Source: RGIG6178 sp045612885 (GTDB taxonomy: Bacteria > Bacillota_I > Bacilli_A > RFN20 > DUOF01). From it: a stretch of 30,681 nucleotides of DNA. Of this stretch, positions 15,588-24,381 are shown in pieces (within the stretch, counting starts at the first letter, position 1; each line of letters opens with the position of its first letter). The position numbers and the translations under genes were made by a program. The stretch is taken from NCBI GenBank assembly GCA_045612885.1, contig JAZKZZ010000029.1, forward strand, positions 1 through 30,681, in the 5' to 3' direction. The notes under the pieces were generated by a model. It searched no databases. It was not told the DNA's origin and worked only from the letters and a program-made list of their open reading frames with translations.

Positions 15588-15627
15588 TATCTCTTAACAT
15601 AAAAAAGAAAGGAGTTCTAAATAGGAC

Positions 15628-17808
15628 ATGAAAGATTTTTGTAAAAAATTATTAGATGTTTTTAAAAAGCCGTTATGGCTTCTATGTCTAGGTTTAGGTA
15701 TAGTTTTATTTGCTAGTATTTTTGCTAACATGGCTAACACATCTCTTTATTCAGTGTCAGTTACAGAAGTAAGTTTTGAAACTGAACGTGGAGAGATGAC
15801 AGGTTTATTATATAGACCTAAGTCTTGTACAGCAGAAAATCCTTGTGCTACTATCGTAACTACACATGGATACTTAAACAGTAAGGAAATGCAAGATGCA
15901 CCTGCTGTTGAATTATCAAAGAGAGGTTATGTAGTTCTAGCTATGGATATGTATGCTCATGGAGATTCTAAATGGGATGCAGCTAAATATCCAGAAAATC
16001 CATATATTGGAACAGTGATGTTTAACTTTGCTGAATGGTCTCAATATGATGCTGCTAGTTGGGCTGCTGAACAAGATTATGTATTAAAATCTGAAAAAAC
16101 AGGTGCTGCAATGATTGCTGTAAGTGGTCACTCAATGGGAGGTTTCTCATCTAGAATTGCTACTTATAAAGATAGTCAAGATGTATTAGCTGGACAAAAA
16201 CAAAAAATCGTTGCAATGTTAGCTGTTGGTTCTGATTTTAGTTTAATGGGTTATTCAATGGGTGATTTTTCTTTCACTCAAACTAGTGTAATTCCTGCTG
16301 ATGTTGCTCAAAAAAGAACAGTTGGAACTATTGCTGGTCAATATGATGAATTCTTCTTCGGTGATGGAGGAGTTGCTAGAAAAGACTGGACTAAAAATAG
16401 TGCTGGTGCACAATTCTATCACGGAGATTTAACTGCTACAGTTGATGAAGAAAACCCAATCGTAGCTGGTGAATGGAATGAAACTTCATACAATGGTGGA
16501 GGAAGTGTAATCTATACTCCAAACGAAATTCACCCATGGAACCATTTCTCAACAGAGTCAACAGGTTACATGATTGAATTCTATGATCAAGCATTCGAAA
16601 CACAATTCAAAATTCACGAAATAAGTGAAAATGATGGAGTTGTTGCTTATAAAGATGGAAAAGCTCAAAGTTGGTGGTTAAAAGAAGGATTCAACTTTGT
16701 TGCATTATTAGGTATATTTTTAGCAATCATTGCTTCAATCGCATTATTTGCTCAATTACCTTTCTTCAATAAAGTAAAAACTGCTGAAGAAGAAATTAAT
16801 GAAGTATCTAAACCTGCAGGTGCAAGAAAATGGATCATGAACGGATTCTTAGTACTATCTTGTATCGCTACTGCTTACATTTATCCTTTAATGGGATTAG
16901 GTGAAGACGCAGCTGTTACACTTGACTTATATAGAAATGCTGTTTATGGTGTAATGTGGATTGCTGCATTTGTATTTATTGGTTCTTTAGTTGCTGCTGT
17001 TATTGTAAAAGCAATTAAGGGCGAAGATGAGAAAGCTAATCAAGTAGTTACTAAGGCTATTATTGGAGCAGTTATGGTATTCGCTGCTGCTTTCTATACA
17101 TATTGGACATTAACAAGACCATTCTTCGAAAATGTTAAATATTATACAGAAGAAGGTACTACTGTAATTGCTACATGGGTTCTATATGCTACAGGATTGA
17201 ATCTAATTTCATTAACAATTGGACACTTCCTAAGCAAGGATCAAGATGGATATACAGTTGCTAACTATGGATTAAAAGCTAACTGGAAACAAATCTTAGT
17301 TGCATTATTAATCTCAGTTTGTGTAGTTGGTGGTGTATATGCATTAACATTCGCTATCGAAGCATTACTAAGAGTAGACTTCAGAATTTGGACTTATGCT
17401 ATTAAGCCATTTGGCGTAGAACACTTCAAAGTATTCTTCAGATACTTACCAGTATTCTTCTTATTCTATTTAGTAAACTCAATTGTTGTTGTTGCTAATA
17501 CTGGAGAAGACAAAACATGGAAAGGTACATTAAAAGCTATCTTAATCAATGCATTACCATTAGTAATCTTATTAGGTGTTCACTATGGTTATGACTTTGT
17601 TACAGGAACTGCTAAATGGCCTTCATTAGACTTACATATGATTTATGTATGGGCACTTGTACCTACAATGATATTTGCTGCTTGGATTACTAGAAAATCA
17701 TATGCTAAAACAGGAAACATTTGGACAGCTGTATTCATTAATGCGTTCTTATTCACATTAATGCAAGTTGCTAATACTATCTTACATGTATACTCAACAG
17801 TATTATAA
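15628..17808 (+). CDS. Extracytoplasmic alpha/beta-hydrolase fused to a polytopic membrane domain
   Basis: The 726-residue protein begins with a signal-anchor helix (about 17-36), then a ~310-residue alpha/beta-hydrolase domain: oxyanion region T-T-H-G-Y, M-D-M-Y-A-H-G-D-S, the nucleophile elbow G-H-S-M-G-G with Ser169, and a late N-E-I-H-P-W-N-H stretch that may carry the catalytic His. From about residue 350 there are some ten further hydrophobic helices up to the C-terminus. With a cytoplasmic N-terminus the hydrolase domain would face outside. I cannot name a substrate; an ester or peptide at the envelope is likely from the fold. C-ending codons (TTC, ATC, AAC) are frequent, as in ppdK and the ribosomal genes, and with the strong promoter suggest high expression. 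The AAAGGAG site is 13 bases from the ATG, longer than usual. It is a single-gene unit. Confidence 0.8.
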   Translation: MKDFCKKLLDVFKKPLWLLCLGLGIVLFASIFANMANTSLYSVSVTEVSFETERGEMTGLLYRPKSCTAENPCATIVTTHGYLNSKEMQDAPAVELSKRGYVVLAMDMYAHGDSKWDAAKYPENPYIGTVMFNFAEWSQYDAASWAAEQDYVLKSEKTGAAMIAVSGHSMGGFSSRIATYKDSQDVLAGQKQKIVAMLAVGSDFSLMGYSMGDFSFTQTSVIPADVAQKRTVGTIAGQYDEFFFGDGGVARKDWTKNSAGAQFYHGDLTATVDEENPIVAGEWNETSYNGGGSVIYTPNEIHPWNHFSTESTGYMIEFYDQAFETQFKIHEISENDGVVAYKDGKAQSWWLKEGFNFVALLGIFLAIIASIALFAQLPFFNKVKTAEEEINEVSKPAGARKWIMNGFLVLSCIATAYIYPLMGLGEDAAVTLDLYRNAVYGVMWIAAFVFIGSLVAAVIVKAIKGEDEKANQVVTKAIIGAVMVFAAAFYTYWTLTRPFFENVKYYTEEGTTVIATWVLYATGLNLISLTIGHFLSKDQDGYTVANYGLKANWKQILVALLISVCVVGGVYALTFAIEALLRVDFRIWTYAIKPFGVEHFKVFFRYLPVFFLFYLVNSIVVVANTGEDKTWKGTLKAILINALPLVILLGVHYGYDFVTGTAKWPSLDLHMIYVWALVPTMIFAAWITRKSYAKTGNIWTAVFINAFLFTLMQVANTILHVYSTVL

Positions 17809-17838
17809 TATTAAGATAATTTAAAACTGAATATTTAT

Positions 17839-17875
17839 AAAAGTCTCAAGAGCTTCACTTGAGGCTTTTCTTTTT
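17839..17875 (+). terminator. Terminator of the hydrolase-membrane protein gene
   Basis: Stem AAAAGTCTCAAG (17839-17850) / CTTGAGGCTTTT (17858-17869) with one G-U pair, loop of seven bases, then a T-rich tail. Confidence 0.85.
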
Positions 17876-17886
17876 AACTTTTTTTG

Positions 17887-17929
17887 TTCCATCTAGTGCT
17901 GATAAGTAGTACTGCCTTACTAGATGGAA
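17887..17929. repeat. Perfect 11-bp inverted repeat in the gap before the U32 gene
   Basis: TTCCATCTAGT (17887-17897) and ACTAGATGGAA (17919-17929) are exact inverse complements around a 21-base loop. No T-run follows and no promoter for it is evident, so it is not an obvious terminator. Confidence 0.7.
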
Positions 17930-17954
17930 ATGATATAACATAAATTTTAATATA

Positions 17955-17966
17955 AAAAGTCTCAAG
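17955..17966 (+). repeat. Second copy of the left arm of the upstream terminator (12-base direct repeat)
   Basis: AAAAGTCTCAAG at 17955-17966 exactly repeats 17839-17850, and the preceding bases (TATAAAA/TATAAAAA) are similar too. The inverted repeat at 17887-17929 lies between the two copies. This copy has no matching right arm; instead ACATAAA (17938-17944) and TTTATGT (17967-17973) bracket it. Confidence 0.65.
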
Positions 17967-18016
17967 TTTATGTCAAATTTGTTTCAGATATATTTATATA
18001 AATTTCACTCATTTTA

Positions 18017-18025
18017 TGGTATTAT
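18017..18025 (+). promoter_or_regulatory. Possible promoter of the U32-uvrA operon (extended -10)
   Basis: TGgTATTAT at 18017-18025; no good -35 box. The coding start at 18043 leaves a very short leader with only GGTGATT as ribosome binding site. Confidence 0.4.
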
Positions 18026-18042
18026 TTATATGGTGATTATTA

Positions 18043-20337
18043 ATGAAAAAAATTGAATTACTTGCACCTGTAGGAAGTCATGAAGCTTTTATTAGTTCTA
18101 TTAATAATGGAGCTGATGCTATATATTTAGCTGGCGAACATTTTGGTGCTAGAGAGAAAGCGACTTTTACTAATGATGAATTAAAAGAGATGATAAAATA
18201 TGCACACATTAGAGAAGTTAGAGTACATGTTGTTATTAATACATTAATATACGATGATGAAATAGATAGAGTTATGGAGTTTGTAGATTTTCTTTATAAT
18301 AATGATGTAGATGCTGTTATAGTTCAAGATTTAGGAATTATAACATTGATTCATAAGACATATCCTGATTTAGAAATCCATGCTTCTACTCAACTTAATA
18401 CGCTAAATTATAAACAAGCGCAAGTGTTAAAAGATCTAGGGGTGTCTAGGGTGATTTTAGCTAGAGAAGCTAATTTAGATGTGGTTAAAGAAATAAAAGA
18501 AAAAGTAAATATAGATGTAGAAATATTTGCACATGGTGCATTGTGTATGGGTTATTCTGGGCAGTGTTTATTTTCTTCGTTAGCTGCTAAAAAAAGTGGT
18601 AATAGAGGAGAGTGTTTGCAATTATGTAGATTGCCATATTCTTTTATGATTAACGATAAGAGAGCTATTAGTGATGGTGAATATCTTTTAAGTTGTAAAG
18701 ATTTATGTACTCTAGAATATATTGATGACTTTATTGAAGCAGGAGTTACTAGTTTAAAAATCGAAGGTAGAGTAAAGAGCGCTAGTTATGTAGGGAAAAC
18801 GGTTTCTATGTATAGAAAGTATATAGATGAGTTTTATAGTACAAATAAAATTAATGTGGATAAAAATGATATTTTAGATTTAAAAAAAGTATTTAATAGA
18901 GACTTTACTAAAGGCTATATAAAAGATGAAAAAGCAAGAGATATAGTTAATCATTTTAGACCTAATAATATTGGTGTTAAAATAGGTAGAGTTGTTAAAA
19001 TAGATAATAATAAAGTATATGTAAAATTAACTCAACAGTTGTATCAAGGTGATGGAGTTAGATTTATTAGCGATCATGGTGATACCGGCATGTTTGTTAA
19101 TAAGTTATATAATAAAGGATTATTAACTAATGTAGGTGAAGCTAATGAGATTATTGGTATTGAATTAAAAAATAGGGTAAATATTGGAGATATTGTTTAT
19201 AAAACCAGTGATATTATATTAAATAAACAAATCGAAGAGAATAATACTAAGTGTGTTAAAAGATTCCCTATAGATGTTAAAGTAGAGGCTTATATAGGTA
19301 AAAATTTAGTTATAGAGGCAATAGATAATTTAAATAACAAAGTTAGAGTAAAGAGCGAGTATGTTATTGATAAAGCTAATAATACTCCTACTAGTAAAGA
19401 AAGAATAAAAGAGCAAATAAATAAATTAAGGGAATCTGTATATTATTTAAATCAATTTGATATTGAAGGCGATGAGATGATTATTATACCTATAAGCATT
19501 ATCAATAGATTAAGAAACGAAATGATTGATTGTTTAAATAAGAAACGTGAAATAATAAATACAAGAAAAGGTAAACAAATTAGTGAATTTGAAAATATAG
19601 AGATAGTTTGTGATGATTTTTCTTATATGTATAAAATTAATAATAAAGATCAATATGAGATTATAAAAGAATATGAAAATGACAAAAATATTTATTGGTT
19701 TAATAAGGAGTGCGTTTATCCTTATTTTAGAATTAGTAATGGGTTAATTAGTCCGAAAAATAATAGTGTACTTGTGAATGAATTGAGTGATATAGATACC
19801 ACTAAGTATATGATTGCCAACACATATATGAATACTACTAATATATATGCTTTATATACGCTATATAAATTAGGATTTAAAAGGGTTACTTTATCTGTTG
19901 AGATGGGGCTTGAAAGAATTAAAAATCTTATTAACAATTATAAAAAAGTATTTGGATTTGTTCCAAATGTTGAAGTCATAGTTTATGGGAAAACGGATTT
20001 AATGATAACTAAACATTGCCCTATAAATAACATCTTAAAAGATAGTGATATAGATTGTGGTAGATGTAAAGGAGATAGATTTTATCTTCTTGATAGAAAA
20101 GGATATAAATTAGAATTATTAAAGGATGGATTGTGTAATATAAGAATTATTAATCCTAAGCGATTACATTTGATAGAATATGTAGATATATTAAAAGAAA
20201 TAGGAGTTAGTAAAGTGAGACTAGAGTTTACTAGTGAAGATAAAGAAGAAATAAGAGAAATATATTTAGGATACAAAAATAAATCATTAGATTTATTATC
20301 TGTTACTAGAGGATATTTTAGTGAATTGGAGGATTAA
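18043..20337 (+). CDS. U32 family protein with second C-terminal domain, probable RNA hydroxylase (RlhA/TrhP-like)
   Basis: Although named peptidase U32, characterised bacterial members act on RNA: TrhP hydroxylates tRNA wobble uridine and RlhA hydroxylates C2501 of 23S rRNA. The N-terminal ~270 residues form the U32 barrel with the family signature (A-L-C-M-G-Y-S-G-Q-C...G-N-R-G-E-C-L-Q-L-C-R-L-P-Y). The four cysteines 168, 175, 191 and 195 are the expected iron-sulfur ligands. Residues ~280-450 look like the DUF3656-type middle domain, and the C-terminal half carries a second barrel-like part with C-x-R-C-K-G-D-R-F-Y-L-L-D-R-K-G. The 764-residue length and this architecture are closer to RlhA than to the ~400-residue TrhP, but the substrate is not decided. 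Its stop is one base before the uvrA ATG and holds the uvrA ribosome binding site, so the two are coupled. Confidence 0.85.
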   Translation: MKKIELLAPVGSHEAFISSINNGADAIYLAGEHFGAREKATFTNDELKEMIKYAHIREVRVHVVINTLIYDDEIDRVMEFVDFLYNNDVDAVIVQDLGIITLIHKTYPDLEIHASTQLNTLNYKQAQVLKDLGVSRVILAREANLDVVKEIKEKVNIDVEIFAHGALCMGYSGQCLFSSLAAKKSGNRGECLQLCRLPYSFMINDKRAISDGEYLLSCKDLCTLEYIDDFIEAGVTSLKIEGRVKSASYVGKTVSMYRKYIDEFYSTNKINVDKNDILDLKKVFNRDFTKGYIKDEKARDIVNHFRPNNIGVKIGRVVKIDNNKVYVKLTQQLYQGDGVRFISDHGDTGMFVNKLYNKGLLTNVGEANEIIGIELKNRVNIGDIVYKTSDIILNKQIEENNTKCVKRFPIDVKVEAYIGKNLVIEAIDNLNNKVRVKSEYVIDKANNTPTSKERIKEQINKLRESVYYLNQFDIEGDEMIIIPISIINRLRNEMIDCLNKKREIINTRKGKQISEFENIEIVCDDFSYMYKINNKDQYEIIKEYENDKNIYWFNKECVYPYFRISNGLISPKNNSVLVNELSDIDTTKYMIANTYMNTTNIYALYTLYKLGFKRVTLSVEMGLERIKNLINNYKKVFGFVPNVEVIVYGKTDLMITKHCPINNILKDSDIDCGRCKGDRFYLLDRKGYKLELLKDGLCNIRIINPKRLHLIEYVDILKEIGVSKVRLEFTSEDKEEIREIYLGYKNKSLDLLSVTRGYFSELED

Positions 20338-20338
20338 T

Positions 20339-23164
20339 ATGAGTCAAGATAAGATTATAATTAGAGGGGCTAAAGAAAATAATTTAAAGAATATTAATCT
20401 TGAGATACCTAGAGATAAATTGGTAGTAGTAACAGGAGTTAGTGGAAGTGGAAAATCCACTTTAGCTTTTGATACTATTTATGCTGAAGGTGAAAGAAGA
20501 TATATGCAATCTTTAAGTGCTTATGCAAGACAATTTATGGGTGGAATGAAGAAACCTGATGTTGATTTTATAGAGGGGTTATCACCTGCGATTTCGATTG
20601 ATCAAAAAACCACTTCACATAATCCAAGATCTACAGTAGGAACTGTAACTGAAATATATGATTATCTTAGATTAATATATGGAAGAATAGGTAGAGCGTA
20701 TTGCCCAATACATAAAACTGAAATAAAAGGGCAAACTGTTAATCAAATGTGTGATCATATTTTAAGTGTAGAAGATGGGACTCGTTTAACGATTTTATCA
20801 CCAGTAGTACATGCTGAAAAAGGAACACATAAAGATTTGATTGAACAATTAATAAAGGATGGTTTTTCAAGAGTAAGAATTGATGGTGAAGTTATACTTC
20901 TTGAAGAAGTAAAAGATTTAGAAAAGAATAAAAAACATAATATTGATATTGTAGTAGATAGAATTGTTAAAAAAGAGGATTCTAAATCCAGAATTATAGA
21001 TTCTTTAGAAAGCGCTTTGAAATGGAGTAATGGTATAGTAGTTGTTAATCATAATGGCAATGACGAGGTATATTCAATACATCATTCTTGTACAAAATGT
21101 GGATTTTCTATTCCTAAATTAGAACCTAGACTGTTTTCATATAATACACCACTTGGAGCTTGTAATGAGTGTCATGGATTAGGTGTAAAAGAACAAGTGG
21201 ATATTGAAAGATTAATACCAGATTTTAATAAATCTATCAGTGAGGGTGCGATTAGTTATTATAAGAATATAGTGTTTAGCGAGAATATTGAATGGCAGGA
21301 ATTTGAATATTTATGTAAATTATATAATATTGATTTATATAAACCTTTAAAAGAATTTAATGAGGAAGAGATGGATATCATTTTAAATGGTTCTAAAGAA
21401 GAATTTAAATATGTTATTACTTCAAGAAGCGGTAATAAGATGCATCGTAATGGATTTATCGAAGGAATTAAAAAGAGAATAGAAAGATTATATACCGAAA
21501 CAAATTCTCAAATGATGAGAGACTTATATGGATATTATATGAGAGAGATAGAGTGTCCTAAATGTCATGGTGATAGGTTAAATGAAGCGGCATTGTCAGT
21601 AAGAGTAGGAAAATATAATATTCAAGAATTATGTGCTTTGAGTGTTGAGAAAATTTATGATTATGTTGAAAATTTAAAATTAACAAAACAAGAAGAAAGT
21701 ATTGCTAATTTAGCTTTAAAGGAAGTAAAAAACAGACTATCTTTCCTTAAGAATGTTGGATTAGGATATTTATCTTTAAAGAGAGTAGCTTCTTCTTTAT
21801 CAGGAGGAGAACTACAAAGAATAAGATTAGCGACTCAAATAGGATCTAGATTAAGTGGCGTATTATATGTTTTAGATGAACCTTCGATTGGATTACATCA
21901 AAAAGATAATGCAATGCTTATCAATGCGTTAAAAGAAATGAGAGATTTAGGTAATACTTTAATTGTAGTAGAACATGATGAGGAAACTATGTTAGAATCA
22001 GATTTTCTTATTGATATAGGGCCTAGAGCAGGAGTACATGGAGGAGAAGTTGTAGCTATAGGTACACCTAAAGAGGTTATGGAAAATTCTAACTCTTTAA
22101 CAGGGAGATATTTAAAAGGATTAGAGAGAATAGAAGTCACATCAAAAAGAAGAAAAGGTAATGGTAAGTTTATTGAAATTAAGGGTGCATTAGGTAACAA
22201 TTTAAAAAATTTAAATGTTAAGATTCCTCTAGGTATGTTAGTGGTAGTGACAGGAGTAAGTGGAAGTGGAAAATCTACTTTAGTTAATGAAACTTTATAT
22301 AAAAGTGCATATAGGAAAGTAAATCCTAACACAAGATTAAAACCTGCAAAATATGAGGAAATATCAGGGTTAGAAAATATTGATAAAGTTATCAACGTTT
22401 CTCAAGAACCTATTGGAAGAACACCGCGTAGTAACCCTGCCACATACACGGGAGTATTTGATGATATTAGAGATTTATTTACACAAACTCCTGAATCTAA
22501 GGCAAGGGGTTATTTAAAAGGGAGATTCTCTTTTAATGTTCCAGGAGGAAGATGTGAGAGATGTCAAGGAGATGGAGTTATTAGAGTTCCTATGCATTTC
22601 TTACCTGATGTGTATGTAGAATGCGAAGAGTGTCATGGTAAAAGATATAATGAGCAAACTTTAGAAATCAAATATAAGGGTAAAAATATCTTTGATATTT
22701 TAGATATGACTATTGAAGATGCATACATGTTTTTTGAAAACATCCCATCTATTAAACGTAAAATGCAAGCTTTAATTGATGTTGGATTAGGATATGTTAA
22801 GGTTGGTCAGAGCGCTCTAACTCTATCAGGAGGAGAAGCACAAAGAGTAAAATTAGCAAATGAATTGCAAAAAAGAAGTACAGGACAGACTTTGTATATT
22901 TTGGATGAGCCTACCACGGGGTTACATATGGATGATGTAAGAAGATTAATGGGAGTTATTTCTAGAATTGTAGATAATGGTGATAGTGTAGTTATTATTG
23001 AACATAATTTAGATGTAATTAAATTAGCAGATTATATTATAGATTTGGGACCTGAAGGTGGAGATAAAGGTGGCACAATTGTAGCTAAAGGCACACCTGA
23101 GGAGATTAGTAAAATTGCTAAGAGTTATACAGGGCAATATCTTGATAAGATTTTAAAGAAATAA
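20339..23164 (+). CDS. uvrA: UvrABC excinuclease subunit A
   Basis: UvrA is the dimeric ABC-type ATPase that first recognises DNA lesions and loads UvrB. The protein has 941 residues, the normal length. The first Walker A G-V-S-G-S-G-K-S is at 33-40 and the second, G-V-S-G-S-G-K-S-T-L-V-N-E, opens the C-terminal ATPase half. Both ABC signatures (S-L-S-G-G-E and T-L-S-G-G-E-A-Q-R-V-K-L-A) and Walker B motifs (V-L-D-E-P-S-I-G-L-H, I-L-D-E-P-T-T-G-L-H) are present, as are two zinc modules with C-x2-C pairs (C-T-K-C...C-N-E-C and C-E-R-C...C-E-E-C). I use ATG 20339, with GGAGG at 20328-20332; the in-frame GTG at 20321 lies upstream of that site inside the preceding gene. It is separated from uvrB by about 18 kb. 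Confidence 0.98.
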   Translation: MSQDKIIIRGAKENNLKNINLEIPRDKLVVVTGVSGSGKSTLAFDTIYAEGERRYMQSLSAYARQFMGGMKKPDVDFIEGLSPAISIDQKTTSHNPRSTVGTVTEIYDYLRLIYGRIGRAYCPIHKTEIKGQTVNQMCDHILSVEDGTRLTILSPVVHAEKGTHKDLIEQLIKDGFSRVRIDGEVILLEEVKDLEKNKKHNIDIVVDRIVKKEDSKSRIIDSLESALKWSNGIVVVNHNGNDEVYSIHHSCTKCGFSIPKLEPRLFSYNTPLGACNECHGLGVKEQVDIERLIPDFNKSISEGAISYYKNIVFSENIEWQEFEYLCKLYNIDLYKPLKEFNEEEMDIILNGSKEEFKYVITSRSGNKMHRNGFIEGIKKRIERLYTETNSQMMRDLYGYYMREIECPKCHGDRLNEAALSVRVGKYNIQELCALSVEKIYDYVENLKLTKQEESIANLALKEVKNRLSFLKNVGLGYLSLKRVASSLSGGELQRIRLATQIGSRLSGVLYVLDEPSIGLHQKDNAMLINALKEMRDLGNTLIVVEHDEETMLESDFLIDIGPRAGVHGGEVVAIGTPKEVMENSNSLTGRYLKGLERIEVTSKRRKGNGKFIEIKGALGNNLKNLNVKIPLGMLVVVTGVSGSGKSTLVNETLYKSAYRKVNPNTRLKPAKYEEISGLENIDKVINVSQEPIGRTPRSNPATYTGVFDDIRDLFTQTPESKARGYLKGRFSFNVPGGRCERCQGDGVIRVPMHFLPDVYVECEECHGKRYNEQTLEIKYKGKNIFDILDMTIEDAYMFFENIPSIKRKMQALIDVGLGYVKVGQSALTLSGGEAQRVKLANELQKRSTGQTLYILDEPTTGLHMDDVRRLMGVISRIVDNGDSVVIIEHNLDVIKLADYIIDLGPEGGDKGGTIVAKGTPEEISKIAKSYTGQYLDKILKK

Positions 23165-23214
23165 TAAATGAATTATTTATGTTTGTGATAATATAAAGTA
23201 TAGAGGTGAAAGAT

Positions 23215-24378
23215 ATGAATTTATTAGCTATTAGTCCATATGTTTTTGGGACTAGTTTGACATGGTATTCAGTATTTGTATTAATGGGAGCAATAGTAAC
23301 ATACATTGTGACTGAGTATTTTTATAAAAAGAATGAAGAAAGTAAAAAGTGTCCAGATCTTATTTTAAACACTTTTCTAATCGCGTTTCCTTCAGGATTA
23401 TTAGGAGCAAGAATTTGGTATATATTAAGTGAATTAGATTATTACTTAAGTGATCCTATATCTATGCTTAAGGTGTGGGAAGGTGGACTTGCTATTCAAG
23501 GTGGAGTAGTACTAGGAGCTCTTGTTGGTATCTATTATGTTACTCAAAAGATACGAAAACATGGATTAAATTTGAAGGTTACTACAATTATGGATATGGC
23601 AATCCCAAATATATTAATTGCTCAAGTAATTGGAAGATGGGGAAATTTCTTTAATAGAGAAGTATATGGAGCGTGTGTAGATGGAGAAACATTAAACTTC
23701 TTACCTAAATTTATTAAGGATTATATGCGTGGTGGATTTGTAGCTGAACAATACATTGCTTGTCCATATGCACAATATGCTCAACCATTATTCCTATATG
23801 AGGGATTATTAAATCTATTAGGATTTATTTTGATTTCGATAGTAATAAGAAAAATATTTACTAAGAGAGTTGATGGAACATTAACTGCATTTTATTTAAT
23901 TTGGTATGGTACAGTTAGAGCTTGTTTAGAACCGCTTAGAAATGAAAGATTTATTATGCGTTGGGGAAATCTTAGTCAATCTATAATTACTTCAATTGTA
24001 TTTATAATCTTAGGTGCTATTTATTTAATTGTTCTATATCTAAATAACTTAAAAGAAGATGAAGTTGTAGCTATAGAAGATACTAAAGATAAACAAGAAA
24101 AAATCGAGATTAAAGAAGAACCTGTTGTAGAAAACAAGGAAGTGCCAGTTAAAAAAGTTGTTGCTAAGAAGACTACAAGCACTGCTAAAAGAACTACTAC
24201 AACTAACGCTAGTAGTACTAAAAAAACAGTAGCTAAACCTACTACAACAAAGAAGGCTGCTGAGACTAAGACTAGTGCTAGTAAAAAAACTACTGGTACA
24301 ACTAAAACTAGTGGAGTTAAAAAGACTACTACAACCACTAAGAAAACAATAAAAAAAGAAGATAATAAGGATAAATAG
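23215..24378 (+). CDS. lgt: Prolipoprotein diacylglyceryl transferase with long Lys/Thr-rich C-terminal tail
   Basis: Lgt transfers diacylglycerol from phosphatidylglycerol to the lipobox cysteine of prolipoproteins in the membrane. The first ~278 residues of 387 form the multi-helix Lgt core: W-Y-S-V-F-V-L-M-G near the N-terminus, G-A-R-I-W-Y, G-G-L-A-I-Q-G-G, the family signature G-R-W-G-N-F-F-N-R-E-V-Y-G at 140-152, Q-P-L-F-L-Y-E-G and R-A-C-L-E-P-L-R. After the last helix a ~108-residue tail follows: an acidic stretch (281-305), then 312-387 with about 22 Lys and 25 Thr and almost no hydrophobic residues beyond Ala and Val, resembling a histone H1-type tail. The start ATG 23215 has GAGGTG at 23203-23208; an in-frame GTG at 23206 overlaps that site. 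The next gene begins three bases after the stop. Confidence 0.95.
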   Translation: MNLLAISPYVFGTSLTWYSVFVLMGAIVTYIVTEYFYKKNEESKKCPDLILNTFLIAFPSGLLGARIWYILSELDYYLSDPISMLKVWEGGLAIQGGVVLGALVGIYYVTQKIRKHGLNLKVTTIMDMAIPNILIAQVIGRWGNFFNREVYGACVDGETLNFLPKFIKDYMRGGFVAEQYIACPYAQYAQPLFLYEGLLNLLGFILISIVIRKIFTKRVDGTLTAFYLIWYGTVRACLEPLRNERFIMRWGNLSQSIITSIVFIILGAIYLIVLYLNNLKEDEVVAIEDTKDKQEKIEIKEEPVVENKEVPVKKVVAKKTTSTAKRTTTTNASSTKKTVAKPTTTKKAAETKTSASKKTTGTTKTSGVKKTTTTTKKTIKKEDNKDK

Positions 24379-24381
24379 TTT

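Noticed and set aside
17839..17966. Insertion sequence remnant bounded by 12-base target duplications
   Set aside because: The inverted repeat is not at the ends of the segment, there is no transposase fragment, and the first copy is a functional terminator arm. I keep it only as an unexplained repeat.
18043..20337. Calling the U32 protein a collagenase or secreted protease
   Set aside because: No signal peptide; the conserved cysteines and architecture match RNA-hydroxylating U32 proteins instead.
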